A stretch of DNA of 64,000 nucleotides from Streptomyces yangpuensis (GCF_001005295.1 NZ_LBMK01000003.1:136579-200578); one strand, 5' to 3'. Shown: positions 1-8,011, numbered from the stretch's first letter. Program-made: numbers and translations. Notes: generated by a model from the sequence alone, not told the origin.

Positions 1-147
1 AACGTCCACCTCGGCGACCTGCAGAAGAAGGTCGACCGGATCATCGACGGCGCCCGCGACCGCGAGGCCCAGCAGGCCGCCGACGCCGCCGAGGGCGAGA
101 AGGCCGCCCGCAAGGCCCGCGCCAAGAACGGCAAGACCCGCAAGTAG
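1..147 (+). CDS. C-terminal end of a hypothetical basic/charged protein (5' truncated by window)
   Basis: The first 48 codons visible are open in frame 1 and end in TAG at 145-147. The peptide is rich in Lys, Arg, Ala and Glu (for example residues reading DLQKKVDRIIDGARDREAQ) and looks like an amphipathic helix or coiled coil followed by a very basic tail. The family cannot be identified from this fragment. It sits 95 bp upstream of the TraB/FtsK gene on the same strand, so it is probably part of the AICE transfer region. Confidence 0.55.
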   Translation, partial: NVHLGDLQKKVDRIIDGARDREAQQAADAAEGEKAARKARAKNGKTRK

Positions 148-242
148 CTGTGCCCCGGGGCGGCCGCCCCTTCTCGCCAAAGAACGCCGGCCGCCCCGGG
201 CCCTACCCACCCCGCCAGTCAGCGAGAGCAGGAGTTCTCAGC

Positions 243-2309
243 ATGACCGATTCCCCGACCACGCACCTGCGGGCCGTCCCGGACGAGGATGTCGAGCCGG
301 TGATCCCAAAGATGGTCGACAACCCGGACCTGCCCGACCCCAAGATGCGTGAAGAGAAGCGCAAGCCGGTCGTGGCCGGGTGGCTGACCAACCGGCGGGA
401 CTTCGCCGCCACCGCCCGGCACGCCGGCGCGAACCTCGGCTACGCCACCCTCTTCCACGGCGTCCGCCTGCCCGTCTACGCCGCCCGGCTCGGCATCCGC
501 TCCCCGCGGGGCGCCTGCCGGTTCATCGCCTCGACCAACCGGTGGGTGTGGGACCGCGAGGCCGCGCCGCTGCGGGACTTCGCGGTCCGTACCGAGGACG
601 TCGACGAGTACATGCGCTTGGCCAAGCTGCGCCAGGGCCGCATCCGTCTGCGCGGGCTGGTCACCCTCGTCGCCGCCGTCTTCGGTGTTGGTTTCGCCCT
701 GTGGCTGTACGTCCTGGCCCCCGTCTACCTGTACGCGTTCGCCGCCGGCGGCGTGCTCCTCCTTGGCCTGGCCGGGCAGCAGCCCGACGCCCCGGTCATC
801 GGCCCGGCCGTCCTGAAGACCGAGCTGCAGAAGATGACCGGCTCGATCGTGCTGCGCGGTCTGGACAGCATCGGCAACGCGAAGATCTCCGCCGCCATCA
901 AGAAGGGCGGCGACATGAACGGGCTCCGCTTCACCTCGGAGATCGTGAGGGACGGGCCCGGCTACCGCGCCGACCTCGACCTCCCATATGGCGTGACGCC
1001 CGAGGACATCATGGAGGCCCGCAAGCCGCTCGCCTCCGGCTTGCGCCGCAAGGTCGGCTGCGTCTGGCCGTCGCCGGATCCGACGGAGCACGAGGGACGG
1101 CTGATCCTGTGGGTCGGGGACAAGCCGATGAACGAGACCACCAAACCCGCCTGGCCGCTCCTGAAGTCCGGTCAGGTGGACCTGTTCAAGCCGGTCGTGT
1201 TCGGCAACGACCAGCGCATGCGGGACGTGTCCGTGACCCTCATGTTCGCCTCCGTGGTCGTCGGCTCCATCCCCCGCATGGGCAAGACGTTCCTGATGCG
1301 CCTGTTCCTGCTCATCGCTGCCCTCGACCCGCGGGCCGAACTGCACGCGTTCGACTTCAAGGGCACCGGCGACTTCGGCGCCCTGGAGCCGGTCTGCCAC
1401 CGCTACCGCGCCGGCGAAGAGGGCGAGGACATCGAGTACGTCGTCCAGGCCCTGCGAGAGCTGAAGGACGAACTGCGCCGCCGGGCCAAGGTCATCAAGT
1501 CCCTGCCCCGCTCGCGCTGCCCCCAGTCGAAAGTCACGCCCGAACTGGCCTCGGACAAGACGCTCGGCCTGCACCCGATCGTCATCGCCCTGGACGAGTG
1601 CCAGGTGCCGTTCGAGCACGACAAGTACGGCCAGGAGATCGAGGACATCTGCGCCGACATCACCAAGCGCGGCCCGGCCCTGGGCATGGTCGGCATGTTC
1701 GGCACCCAGCGGCCCGACGCCAAGTCCCTGCCTACCAACATCTCCGCGAACGCCGTCCTCAGGTTCGCCCTCAAGGTCATGGGGCAGCCCGCCAACGACA
1801 TGATCCTCGGCACGTCCATGTACAAGGCGGGGTACCGGGCGACGATGTTCTCCCGCTCCGACCGCGGCATCTGCTGGATGGCTGGCGAGGGAGACGACCC
1901 CCGCATCGTCGCCTCAGCGTTCGTCGACGCCGTCGGAGCCGAGCAGGTCGTGACCCGTGCACGGAAGATGCGTGACGAGTACGGCAACGTCACCGGGCAC
2001 GCCATCGGCAAGGGCCCCGAAGCCACCGCCGGACTCGACATCCTCGCCGATGTCCTGGCGGTGATCCCCGCGGACGAGGACGCGGTGTGGTGCGAGCGGA
2101 TCGCCGCCCGCCTCACCGGCTTGCGCCCCGACGCGTACGCGGGGTGGAAGGGCGAGAACGTCACGGCCGCCCTCAAGCCCTGGGGCATCAAGCCCGGCCA
2201 GGTCTGGGGCCAGACCGACGAGGGCGAGGGCAAGAACCGGCGCGGCATCAAGCGCGCCGACATCACCACCGCCATCACTCGCCGTGACGCCGACAGGGCC
2301 GCCGCCTGA
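243..2309 (+). CDS. FtsK/SpoIIIE-type conjugal DNA translocase (TraB/TraSA-like)
   Basis: This 688-residue protein is the probable single-protein conjugation motor of the element; TraB proteins of Streptomyces plasmids and AICEs are hexameric FtsK-like ATPases that pump double-stranded DNA between mycelial cells. Two adjacent hydrophobic segments lie near residues 140-180. The Walker A motif GSIPRMGKT lies near residue 340, in the form seen in TraSA relatives. HAFDFKGTGDFG follows, then Walker B (IVIALDE, near residue 442) and a GTQRPDAKSLP sensor-type segment. The tail (about 590-688) could be the DNA-reading winged helix. ATG 243 was chosen because GCAGGAG lies 8-14 bp upstream; the frame stays open upstream to 150 without a good ribosome site. 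Confidence 0.9.
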   Translation: MTDSPTTHLRAVPDEDVEPVIPKMVDNPDLPDPKMREEKRKPVVAGWLTNRRDFAATARHAGANLGYATLFHGVRLPVYAARLGIRSPRGACRFIASTNRWVWDREAAPLRDFAVRTEDVDEYMRLAKLRQGRIRLRGLVTLVAAVFGVGFALWLYVLAPVYLYAFAAGGVLLLGLAGQQPDAPVIGPAVLKTELQKMTGSIVLRGLDSIGNAKISAAIKKGGDMNGLRFTSEIVRDGPGYRADLDLPYGVTPEDIMEARKPLASGLRRKVGCVWPSPDPTEHEGRLILWVGDKPMNETTKPAWPLLKSGQVDLFKPVVFGNDQRMRDVSVTLMFASVVVGSIPRMGKTFLMRLFLLIAALDPRAELHAFDFKGTGDFGALEPVCHRYRAGEEGEDIEYVVQALRELKDELRRRAKVIKSLPRSRCPQSKVTPELASDKTLGLHPIVIALDECQVPFEHDKYGQEIEDICADITKRGPALGMVGMFGTQRPDAKSLPTNISANAVLRFALKVMGQPANDMILGTSMYKAGYRATMFSRSDRGICWMAGEGDDPRIVASAFVDAVGAEQVVTRARKMRDEYGNVTGHAIGKGPEATAGLDILADVLAVIPADEDAVWCERIAARLTGLRPDAYAGWKGENVTAALKPWGIKPGQVWGQTDEGEGKNRRGIKRADITTAITRRDADRAAA

Positions 2310-2320
2310 CCCTCGAACCG

Positions 2321-2472
2321 GTGCTAGACCTAGCAGCCGCCGCCGCTAGGTCTAGCACCCCCGCTAGCACCCCATCACGCCGCTGACCTGCGAACTAGCG
2401 TCTAGCGGCCCACCTGCGAAAAGCCCGGAAACCGCCCCAGCCATGGGAAGGACCCCGCATGCTCATCGCTAG
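2321..2472. repeat. CTAG-rich segment with a perfect 14-bp inverted repeat downstream of traB
   Basis: Arms at 2321-2334 (GTGCTAGACCTAGC) and 2345-2358 are perfect reverse complements around a 10-bp GC spacer. CTAG, normally scarce in Streptomyces DNA, occurs eight times, at 2324, 2330, 2346, 2352, 2364, 2395, 2402 and 2469. The block lies between the translocase gene and the small transfer genes. It could be a terminator (there is no T-run), an operator, or a cis-acting transfer locus recognised by the TraB wing domain. Only the repeat itself is directly seen. Confidence 0.7.
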
Positions 2473-2704
2473 CACCGCCCTCATCCTCGCCACCCTCGCC
2501 GGTTACACCGTGTTGTGCATGGCCAGCCCCTTCGGGACCTGCCGCAAGTGCGACGGAGAAGGCGCCAAGCTCACCGTCAACCGCGCCGGGAAGATCAAAC
2601 GGGTCAAGCCCTGCCGCCGCTGCAAAGGCCACGGCAAGCGCCTGCGCGTCGGGCGCCGCCTGCACAAGCAGAGCCGCGAACTCCACCGCGCCGGCGACCG
2701 CTGA
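2459..2704 (+). CDS. Small membrane protein with DnaJ-like CxxCxGxG repeats (transfer/spread type)
   Basis: An 81-residue protein with an N-terminal hydrophobic segment (residues 1-25), then CRKCDGEG and CRRCKGHG. This pair of CxxCxGxG motifs resembles half of a DnaJ zinc-binding domain and should bind one zinc ion. The basic tail ends in HRAGDR. GGGAAGGA precedes ATG 2459 at good spacing. Small membrane proteins downstream of tra in pSAM2-like elements are spread (spd) genes; that role is inferred from position. No specific family is recognised. Confidence 0.7.
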   Translation: MLIASTALILATLAGYTVLCMASPFGTCRKCDGEGAKLTVNRAGKIKRVKPCRRCKGHGKRLRVGRRLHKQSRELHRAGDR

Positions 2705-2859
2705 CCCCGGACAGCACAAAGCCGGTGGCCGCCCGCCATAAGGCGGACCCCTCGCCTAGCTGGCGACAGGTTGGCGCGACCACCGGCACTCGAAACCCGC
2801 CCACGAGGGGCGAACCGTCCACACCCTATCGCGCCCAACTCCCGCACTGGAGACCAGCC

Positions 2860-3048
2860 GTGGCCATCACCGTCTCGCTCGTCGCGCTCTTCGGACTCGT
2901 CCTGTACTTCCTCCTGCGCTCCCACAGCCTCAGCGCGGGCAGCGCGTTCGTCGCCGCCGGGTTCGGGTTCTTCCTCGCCTCGACCGGCGCCGCGGGCCCC
3001 ATCAACGAGATGGCCAACGCCATCGTCCATGCCATCCCCAACCTCTAG
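2860..3048 (+). CDS. Small hydrophobic protein, two predicted membrane helices (spd-like)
   Basis: GTG 2860 gives 62 residues made almost entirely of two hydrophobic stretches (about 2-20 and 25-45, the second rich in Gly/Ala/Phe), with a short tail ending AIVHAIPNL. CTGGAGA lies just upstream of the GTG. The same frame is open much further upstream (from 2515), but that part overlaps the preceding gene in another frame and is Arg/Pro-rich shadow sequence. The protein resembles the small membrane proteins of AICE transfer operons. A strong hairpin follows at 3084-3118. Confidence 0.6.
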   Translation: MAITVSLVALFGLVLYFLLRSHSLSAGSAFVAAGFGFFLASTGAAGPINEMANAIVHAIPNL

Positions 3049-3083
3049 GGACCACTGACCACTCGCTCCACACCCAAGGCAAA

Positions 3084-3118
3084 GGGCGGCCCCGTCTCGC
3101 CAAAGTCCGGGGCCGCCC
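3084..3118 (+). terminator. Hairpin terminator after the transfer genes
   Basis: Perfect 11-bp arms, GGGCGGCCCCG (3084-3094) and its complement (3108-3118), are separated by 13 bp. It lies between the small membrane protein gene and the Prim-Pol gene and so separates transfer from replication transcription. Confidence 0.65.
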
Positions 3119-3153
3119 TCATCCAGCACGCTCAAAGAACTGGAGACACAAGC

Positions 3154-4038
3154 ATGGCCCACCCGACCGACTTCCCGCGAGACCCCGCCCGTCCGGCCTT
3201 ACCGCCGCACCTGCGTACGGCGCTGTGGCTCGCCGAACTGGGCCTGCCCGTGATGCCGCTGCGGGAGGGCAAGCAGCCCTTCGGGAACTGCCGCACCTGC
3301 ACGCGCTCGGCCTGCGGGGACCGGCCCCACATGAAGGCCGCCGGCCCGTGTGAGTGCCCTGCTCCCTGCCACGGCTGGGCCGCCGCCACCGCTGACCCGG
3401 ACGTGCTCGCCTCACCTGCGTGGGCAGCGGCCTGGAGGAAGGCCACGGCCGTCGCCTATCACCCTGGTGGAGCGGCGCTGACCGTCGTCGACCTCGACGA
3501 CGCCGACGCGGTCGCATGGGCCCGCCAGACTCTCCCGGCGACCAAGACCGTGCCCACGACGCGCGGAGAGCACTGGGTCTATCTCGGCGCCATGACCTCC
3601 CGCAACGACGTACGGCCTGGCGTGGACATCAAGTCCGCAATGGCATACGCGCGCTGGCTCGGTCCTGGCATCGGGACCATGACGCGGTTGCCGGATGTTG
3701 TGCGGGCACTCGCGGTCAAAGAGCCCGCCACGGTTCCGGCTGCATCGTGCGCCGTCACGGTGCCTGCACCGCTGGGGGATGCGGTGTGCCGTCACCGCTC
3801 GCCCGCCTATCTGGAGCGCGGTATCGCGATGGCGGAGCAGCGCATCAAGGAGGCACCCGGCGCTATCCACAGGACCGTGTACCGGATGTTCCTCGCGGTG
3901 CTGTCCGCGCACGGCCAGTGCGGCTGCCTCGCCCAGGCGCACATCGACCGGCTGTTCACCGTGGCGCAGGAGAAGGGCGAGTCGTTGCGGCACTGCGAGG
4001 ACGCCTGGTCCAACGCGCGCATGAAGCTGGGGATGTAG
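3154..4038 (+). CDS. Bifunctional DNA primase/polymerase (Prim-Pol), AICE replication protein
   Basis: The 294-residue protein belongs to the archaeo-eukaryotic-type Prim-Pol family used as the replication module in one class of AICEs. A Cys-rich segment, CRTCTRSACGDRP through CECPAPCHGW (about residues 49-76), matches the N-terminal family signature. The catalytic acidic motif is VVDLDDADA (near 111-119) and GEHWVYLG (near 139) matches the conserved His/Trp region. A helical C-terminal region follows. TGGAGACA sits ahead of ATG 3154. Codon 16 (3199-3201) is TTA, the bldA-dependent Leu codon, so translation may be developmentally limited. The next gene starts 2 bp after its stop, so the two are probably translationally coupled. 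Confidence 0.88.
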   Translation: MAHPTDFPRDPARPALPPHLRTALWLAELGLPVMPLREGKQPFGNCRTCTRSACGDRPHMKAAGPCECPAPCHGWAAATADPDVLASPAWAAAWRKATAVAYHPGGAALTVVDLDDADAVAWARQTLPATKTVPTTRGEHWVYLGAMTSRNDVRPGVDIKSAMAYARWLGPGIGTMTRLPDVVRALAVKEPATVPAASCAVTVPAPLGDAVCRHRSPAYLERGIAMAEQRIKEAPGAIHRTVYRMFLAVLSAHGQCGCLAQAHIDRLFTVAQEKGESLRHCEDAWSNARMKLGM

Positions 4039-4040
4039 GC

Positions 4041-5516
4041 ATGCCCGAGGAGGAGAAGACGCCGGCCCGCGAGGTCATCACGGAGTACGCGCAGGCGCAC
4101 TTCCGGTACTTCCGCACCGCCGACGGGACCGTGTACGCGCAGAAGAACGGCCACCCCGTGGCCCGGCCGATCCGCTCGCAGGGAACCGCGGGCAGTCACC
4201 GCCAGGAGCTGATGGTGGGGCTCTTCGCCGACGGTCTCGGTGTGTTCAACGGAACCGCTCTCAAGGAGGCTCTGGACTTGATCGAGGCACTGGCCATGAG
4301 TGAGAAGGTGCAGCCCGTCCACATCCGCGTGGCGCCCGGGTTCGACGGTGCGACATGGCTGGACCTGGGCCGCAACGACGGCAAGTCTGTCCGCATCCAC
4401 CCCACCGGGTGGGACATCCTCACCCCCGACCCGCAGGAAGTGTGCTGGCGGCGCACGCAGCTCACCGGGGAGCTGCCCCTGCCGGCCAAGGACACCGACG
4501 GCAAGGGCATCGACCTCCTGATGCGGCTGTGCAACTTCGCCAACGCCCAGACCGAGAGCCTGGTCATCGCCTGGCTCATCGGCTGCCTGGGGCCGTCCGT
4601 GCCCGTCCCCGCCCCGTTCCTGACCGGCCCCCAGGGGGCGGGCAAGTCCACCGGCGCGCGGATGCTCCTGCGGATCATCGAGGGCATGAGCAGTGACCTG
4701 CGCCGCGCCCCGAAGGACGAGGAGAACCTGATCGCGGCCGTGGCCGCCGGCTGGGTCACCGCCCTGGACAACCTCTCGCACCTGGGACCGGACCTGTCCG
4801 ACCTCATGTGCTGCATCGTCACCGGGGCCGAGACCATCAAGCGGGCCCTGTTCACCGATGGCGACGTGGTCCGCTCCCGCTACCGCAAGCCGCTGCTGCT
4901 GACCGGCATCGACGTGGGCGTCATCCGCCCCGACCTCGCCGAACGGCTCCTCCCGCTCCGGCTGGAACGGCCGAGCGTGCGGCGGACCGAGGCGGAGCTG
5001 TGGGCGGAGTTCGAGGACGTCCTGCCGGTCATCCTCGGCTCCCTCCTCGACCTCACGGCCAAGGTCCGGGCCGTGCAGGCCGAAATCCCGACCGACCTGC
5101 GCATGGCCGACTTCGCCCACCTGTGCGCGCAGCTCGACGCGGCCACCGGCCTCGGAGCGCTGGGCGCCTACCGGGCCGCCCTGGACGACCTCAACGACGA
5201 CGTCATCGAAGGCGACCTGCTCGCCCAAACGGTTCTCAAGCACGCCGCCGGCAACGAGCCGGGCCAGGAGGTGCGGATGACTTCGGCCGAGTGGCTGCAC
5301 GCCATCACGCAGCTCTACACCGGCGAGGACTGCCGGCCCCTGCCCAAGGGATGGCCCACCACCGGCAAGGTCTTCTCCGACCGTCTAAAGCGGCTTCAGC
5401 CGACCCTCGCCGCCCGCGGCGTCCTCTTCGACTGGGGCCGCACCAACACGGCCCGCTACATCGAGATGACCCGCCCGGCCGCCCCGCCGCCGGACCAGCA
5501 GCAGGCCGCGTTCTAG
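4041..5516 (+). CDS. P-loop ATPase, replication-helicase-like partner of Prim-Pol
   Basis: This 491-residue protein has a Walker A motif GPQGAGKST near residue 197, followed by ALDNLSHL (near 240) in the Walker B position and RSRYRKPLLLTGID, then a C-terminal region that may bind DNA. The layout resembles plasmid/phage superfamily 3-like or D5-like ATPases that work with Prim-Pol proteins. It begins 2 bp after the Prim-Pol stop, so the pair form one operon and probably a two-part replication-initiation unit acting on the repeats at 5706-5924. ATG 4041 is the first plausible start after the upstream stop. The ATPase assignment is firm; helicase activity is inferred. Confidence 0.82.
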   Translation: MPEEEKTPAREVITEYAQAHFRYFRTADGTVYAQKNGHPVARPIRSQGTAGSHRQELMVGLFADGLGVFNGTALKEALDLIEALAMSEKVQPVHIRVAPGFDGATWLDLGRNDGKSVRIHPTGWDILTPDPQEVCWRRTQLTGELPLPAKDTDGKGIDLLMRLCNFANAQTESLVIAWLIGCLGPSVPVPAPFLTGPQGAGKSTGARMLLRIIEGMSSDLRRAPKDEENLIAAVAAGWVTALDNLSHLGPDLSDLMCCIVTGAETIKRALFTDGDVVRSRYRKPLLLTGIDVGVIRPDLAERLLPLRLERPSVRRTEAELWAEFEDVLPVILGSLLDLTAKVRAVQAEIPTDLRMADFAHLCAQLDAATGLGALGAYRAALDDLNDDVIEGDLLAQTVLKHAAGNEPGQEVRMTSAEWLHAITQLYTGEDCRPLPKGWPTTGKVFSDRLKRLQPTLAARGVLFDWGRTNTARYIEMTRPAAPPPDQQQAAF

Positions 5517-5542
5517 CCGTCCGGCAATGACCGACCTGCACA

Positions 5543-5586
5543 AGCAAGAGGAGCACCCGGCACAGGCCGCGCGTGCTCCTCTTGCT
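5543..5586 (+). terminator. Hairpin terminator after the replication genes
   Basis: Perfect 14-bp arms AGCAAGAGGAGCAC (5543-5556) and its complement (5573-5586) flank a 16-bp loop, 27 bp after the ATPase stop codon. Confidence 0.7.
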
Positions 5587-5705
5587 GTTCCGGCGGCTTG
5601 CCGCCGCTGCACTGGACGTGCCGCGTAGCGGCTCCTCCTTCACGTTCTGAGACGCACCGCACCACAACAGAAACCACCCCTCTTTTTTCCTAAGAGAAAA
5701 GACGC

Positions 5706-5924
5706 TGCGTCACCTGCGTCACGACAGGCAGCCAAACGATCGATGACCTGCGGATACACCGGTGACGCAGACGGCCACCGACTGCGTCACCTCGCGTCAC
5801 CTGCGTCACCGGCCTGCGTCACGCGGCGCTGCGGGTGACGCAGGCCGGTGACACACGCCGCCCCCTTGCGTCACGGAAAACCGCAGGTCAGACAGCCGAG
5901 TGACACAGATGACGCAGTGACGCA
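5706..5924. repeat. Iteron-like field of GCGTCAC repeats, candidate element replication origin
   Basis: In 219 bp the heptamer GCGTCAC or its complement GTGACGC occurs ten times, mostly preceded by T: direct copies end at 5713, 5722, 5790, 5800, 5809, 5822 and 5874, and inverted copies start at 5762, 5835 and 5917. Near-copies lie at 5848, 5900 and 5909. Just upstream (about 5668-5702) is a short A/T-rich stretch, rare in this DNA. A repeat field plus an A/T tract beside the Prim-Pol/ATPase genes is the expected architecture of an iteron origin. No protein of convincing composition is encoded across it. The origin function is inferred. Confidence 0.7.
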
Positions 5925-6030
5925 GAAATCCGGACCTCGGACAGGCGCAGGCGGCCCGAACCGCGCCTCAGCCCGTGCCCAACTCGCCCAGCACCTGTGC
6001 CCCAGCGGGACCAGCAGCCAGGAGGCAGCC

Positions 6031-6228
6031 GTGTTCACCGTCCTGCCCACGACCCACCAAACGCTCACCGTCCCCGAGGCCATGGCGGCCCTGCGGTACA
6101 GCCGCAGCAAGGTCTACGACCTCATCCGCTCGGGAGCCCTGCCCAGCTTCACCGAGGGACGCGCACGGCGTATCCCCGCCGACTCACTGCACACGTACAT
6201 CCGTAACCGACTTGAGGAGGCTGCCTGA
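6031..6228 (+). CDS. xis: Excisionase (MerR-like helix-turn-helix DNA-binding protein)
   Basis: A 65-residue protein with the compact winged-helix of AICE excisionases: LTVPEAMAALRYSRSKVYDLI forms the helix-turn-helix and FTEGRARRIPADSLHTYI the wing. It would bend attachment-site DNA and direct the neighbouring integrase toward excision. GTG 6031 is preceded by AGGAGGCAGCC, an excellent ribosome site; longer starts back to 5848 would run through the repeat field. Its stop overlaps the integrase start (TGATG), so the two are translationally coupled. Confidence 0.88.
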   Translation: MFTVLPTTHQTLTVPEAMAALRYSRSKVYDLIRSGALPSFTEGRARRIPADSLHTYIRNRLEEAA

Positions 6229-7511
6229 TGGCCAAGCGACGCGCTAATGGCGAAGGCACCATCACGAAGCGCAGCGACGGCCGCTATCAGGCTGCGGCTT
6301 ACGTCTTCCGCCCCGACGGCACCCGCGTCCGAAAGTTCGCCTACGGCAAGACCCGTGACGAGGTCAGCGTCAAGCTCATCGAGATGCAGGACAAGACCCA
6401 CAAGGGGATCCCTGCCGCCACGTCCACGATGGCACTCGGCGACTACCTCACGTACTGGCTCGCTGCCGTCGCTCCGAACCGCCTGAAGCCCGCGACCTTG
6501 AACAGTTACGAGGGGCTGACCCGCCTCTACATCCGGCCGGCGCTCGGGAAGAAGCGTCTCAACCGGCTGTCCCCCGCCGACATCCGACTCTTCCTGACCG
6601 ACTTCAAGAGCGGGTGTCTCTGCTGCCTGCGAGGAGCGGACGCGGCGCGGGCTGAGGGTGACCGGAACTGCTGCGCCGTGAACCGGTGCTGCAAGCGCAG
6701 CCCATCCGCCCGGACCGTCCAGTACGTCCACGCGGTTCTGCGCTCCGCTCTTCAGCAGGCAGTCCGGGAAGAACTCATCGCGCGCAACGTCGCCGGGATC
6801 GTGGAGACCCCCACAGTGAAGAGGGAAGAAGTGCACCCGCTGACCGCCGGAGAAACCCGGATGCTCCTCAGGGCTGCCCGCCCACACCGCCTCTCCGCGC
6901 TGTGGCTGCTGCTGGTGTCCACGGGACTCCGGCGGGGCGAGGCCCTGGCCCTTACGTGGTCTGACATAGACCTGGCCGCCGGACAGCTCCGGGTGCGCAG
7001 AAACCTCCAGAGGATCCGACGTGAGCTGATCTTCGGCACGCCCAAGACCGCCCGGTCCCTGCGAACGATCTCCCTGCCGAAGCGCTGCGTGGAAGCCCTG
7101 AAGGCCCACAAGACGGCGCAGGACGAGGAGCAGCTGATCGCGGGCAAGAAGTGGCAGCCGCTCGACCACCAGCCGAGCGGGCTGATCTTCACCACCGCCA
7201 CGGGGCGCCCGACCGACCCGCGCAGCCTGAATCGAATGCTCACGCTCCTGTGCTCCAAGGCCAAGGTCCGGCGGGTGCGGGTGCACGACCTGCGCCACAC
7301 CTGCGCCTCACTGCTGCTCGCTCAGGGCGTCGACGCGCGCACGATCATGGAGACGCTCGGCCACAGCACGATCACGATGACGCTCGATACCTACGCCCAC
7401 GTCATGGAGTCGACCCTGCGCGCAGCCGCCGAGCGGATGGAGGACGCACTGGGGATCGAAGATTCACTCGAAGAGGAGGGTGCGGCTCCCGGCGAGCCGC
7501 CGGCCGCCTGA
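6228..7511 (+). CDS. int: Site-specific tyrosine recombinase/integrase of AICE 1
   Basis: A 427-residue tyrosine recombinase. An N-terminal arm-binding part (about 1-60, NGEGTITKRSDGRYQAAAY) and a SAM-like core-binding domain (about 65-125) precede the catalytic domain. Catalytic elements are Arg in STGLRRGEAL (near 235), HDLRHT (near 352), and GHSTITMTLDTY with the nucleophile Tyr near 388. A Cys-rich insertion (about 128-158, containing CLCC, NCC and CCK) interrupts the core-binding domain. It lies next to the tRNA-Arg 3' end, its probable target. ATG 6228 overlaps the xis stop. Confidence 0.95.
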   Translation: MAKRRANGEGTITKRSDGRYQAAAYVFRPDGTRVRKFAYGKTRDEVSVKLIEMQDKTHKGIPAATSTMALGDYLTYWLAAVAPNRLKPATLNSYEGLTRLYIRPALGKKRLNRLSPADIRLFLTDFKSGCLCCLRGADAARAEGDRNCCAVNRCCKRSPSARTVQYVHAVLRSALQQAVREELIARNVAGIVETPTVKREEVHPLTAGETRMLLRAARPHRLSALWLLLVSTGLRRGEALALTWSDIDLAAGQLRVRRNLQRIRRELIFGTPKTARSLRTISLPKRCVEALKAHKTAQDEEQLIAGKKWQPLDHQPSGLIFTTATGRPTDPRSLNRMLTLLCSKAKVRRVRVHDLRHTCASLLLAQGVDARTIMETLGHSTITMTLDTYAHVMESTLRAAAERMEDALGIEDSLEEEGAAPGEPPAA

Positions 7512-7548
7512 TGGAGTTCCGGGGACGTTGATGTCACCCGCTGATGTC

Positions 7549-7581
7549 AGAAGCCCCCTGGAGAATCTCCAGGGGGCTTCT
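7549..7581. terminator. Bidirectional hairpin between integrase and tRNA-Arg
   Basis: A perfect 16-bp inverted repeat (AGAAGCCCCCTGGAGA at 7549-7564 and complement at 7566-7581) with a single-base centre lies 9 bp beyond the 3' end of the minus-strand tRNA and 38 bp after the integrase. It can end transcripts from both sides. Because it lies on the element side of the tRNA, it was probably brought in by the AICE. Confidence 0.75.
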
Positions 7582-7590
7582 GGCCTGTGT

Positions 7591-7662
7591 GCACTCGGCA
7601 GGATTCGAACCTGCAACCTTCTGATCCGTAGTCAGATGCTCTATCCGTTAAGCTACGAGTGC
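7591..7662 (-). tRNA. tRNA-Arg(ACG), attachment site of AICE 1
   Basis: Read on the minus strand it folds into a standard cloverleaf: a 7-bp acceptor stem starting GCACTCG, an anticodon stem TCTGA/TCAGA around loop CTACGGA (anticodon ACG), and T-arm GGTTCGAATCC. CCA is not encoded. The gene is intact, so the element must carry a matching 3' tRNA segment. Confidence 0.95.
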
Positions 7663-7877
7663 TTGGGCTTCCCGGGGTTTTTCGCCCCGTTGGCCTTGCG
7701 AGAACAACAATACATGGACCTCGCCGGGACGCGAAATCCATTACCCAAAGCCCGACTGACCTGCGGAAACGCTCCAGACGAAGATCATCCGTATGGGCTC
7801 GCGCGAGGGGCGGACAGAGGTCGGGCAAGACTCGGAACCGGCCGGAACACCTCAGCGGGCGCACAGACCCCGGAACG

Positions 7878-7915
7878 CATCGAAGCCCCGGTCCTGACGG
7901 ACCGGGGCTTCGATG
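7878..7915 (-). terminator. Terminator of tRNA-Ser(GCT)
   Basis: A 17-bp perfect inverted repeat (7878-7894 and 7899-7915) with a 4-nt loop lies 5 bp beyond the 3' end of the minus-strand tRNA-Ser. Confidence 0.7.
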
Positions 7916-7920
7916 AACTG

Positions 7921-8011
7921 CGGAGGCGGAGGGATTTGAACCCTCGATGGGTGGTAAGACCCAAACCGCATTAGCAGTGCGGCGCCATAGACCGGACTAG
8001 GCGACGCCTCC
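7921..8011 (-). tRNA. tRNA-Ser(GCT)
   Basis: The minus strand gives a 91-nt class II tRNA: acceptor GGAGGCG pairing with CGCCTCC, anticodon stem CCGCA/TGCGG with loop CTGCTAA (anticodon GCT), a long variable arm, T-arm GGGTTCAAATCCC and discriminator G. It decodes AGC/AGU. Confidence 0.95.

Larger units (their letters stand above)
1..7662 (+). mobile_element. AICE 1, right-hand part, integrated at tRNA-Arg(ACG)
   Basis: A run of plus-strand genes has the order typical of actinomycete integrative and conjugative elements: FtsK/TraB translocase, small membrane transfer proteins, replication module, excisionase, integrase. It stops 79 bp before the 3' end of a tRNA-Arg gene. Integrases of this class recombine into tRNA 3' ends, so the right attachment site should lie inside 7591-7662. 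The left end, and any regulator or spread genes upstream, are outside the window. The replication module is the Prim-Pol type rather than a RepSA-type initiator. Element identity is well supported by gene content; the exact right boundary is inferred. Confidence 0.88.

Noticed and set aside
2515..3048. A single 177-residue protein covering 2515-3048
   Set aside because: Its first 115 residues are an Arg/Pro-rich shadow overlapping the CxxC protein gene; only the part from GTG 2860, which has a ribosome site, looks like a real membrane protein.
5706..5924. Repeat field as a CRISPR array
   Set aside because: The repeats are 7-8 bp, in both orientations and irregularly spaced, with no uniform spacers or cas genes; they fit iterons instead.
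5848..6030. An N-terminal extension of the excisionase starting at 5848
   Set aside because: It would translate the repeat field, has no family similarity, and the GTG at 6031 has a near-perfect AGGAGG site.
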